Positions 5,125 through 5,184 of a stretch of DNA of 5,184 bases are shown one piece after another (position 1 is the stretch's first letter; each line of letters begins with the position of its first letter). The notes beneath the pieces were generated by a model. It was not told the origin of the DNA. It was given only the letters and a program-made list of their open reading frames with translations, and ran no database searches. Both the position numbers and the translations under genes were made by a program. The stretch is from Gammaproteobacteria bacterium (GTDB taxonomy: Bacteria; Pseudomonadota; Gammaproteobacteria; Enterobacterales; Alteromonadaceae): positions 1-5,184 of the forward strand of contig JAIXSW010000233.1 of assembly GCA_027484495.1 (NCBI GenBank). Direction: 5' to 3'.

Positions 5125-5184
5125 GAATTGTAAGCAAATCATCATTGGCCCGGCTGGGCGCTCCGGCCGAGCTCTGATAAGCTC

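Overview
The window is ordinary chromosomal sequence from a Gram-negative bacterium, most likely a gammaproteobacterium. A TonB-dependent outer-membrane receptor, an ArgP-type LysR regulator close to the enterobacterial protein, dense intrinsic terminators and clear Shine-Dalgarno sites all point that way. The mix of a Caulobacter/Xanthomonas/Alteromonas-style TonB receptor, a small DUF6435-like protein and an ArgP/ArgO pair suggests Rheinheimera or a relative in the Chromatiaceae/Alteromonadales. That genus-level guess comes from the look of the proteins, not from a search.

Layout. At the left edge (2-682, +) is the C-terminal part of a TonB-dependent receptor, closed by a textbook UUCG-loop terminator (723-745). 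A 63-residue DUF6435-like protein follows (889-1080, +), then an ExoD-family membrane protein (1230-1865, +) with a good sigma70-like promoter upstream (1137-1165). The convergent gap 1866-1973 holds one hairpin per strand, each placed to end one of the two converging transcripts. Next is the divergent pair argP (1974-2846, -) and argO (2974-3570, +), with a 127-bp shared control region containing two abutting dyads. After that come a secreted NTF2-like/DUF4440-like protein (3708-4202, +) and, convergent with it, a CPBP-family intramembrane protease (4226-5059, -). The last 125 bases are the upstream region of the CPBP gene and contain another dyad.

How the genes work together. The only clear functional module is argP/argO. 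ArgP senses basic amino acids and controls ArgO, an inner-membrane exporter of arginine (and lysine-type substrates) that protects against toxic build-up of these amino acids or their analogues. The other genes look like single-gene transcription units with envelope-related products (nutrient uptake, ExoD membrane protein, periplasmic NTF2-like protein, membrane protease), with no visible shared pathway. No RNA genes, mobile elements, CRISPR arrays or attachment sites were seen. No gene-free stretch exceeds 150 bases. I found no convincing evidence of an undescribed multi-gene system; the most rewarding spot is the argP-argO intergenic region.
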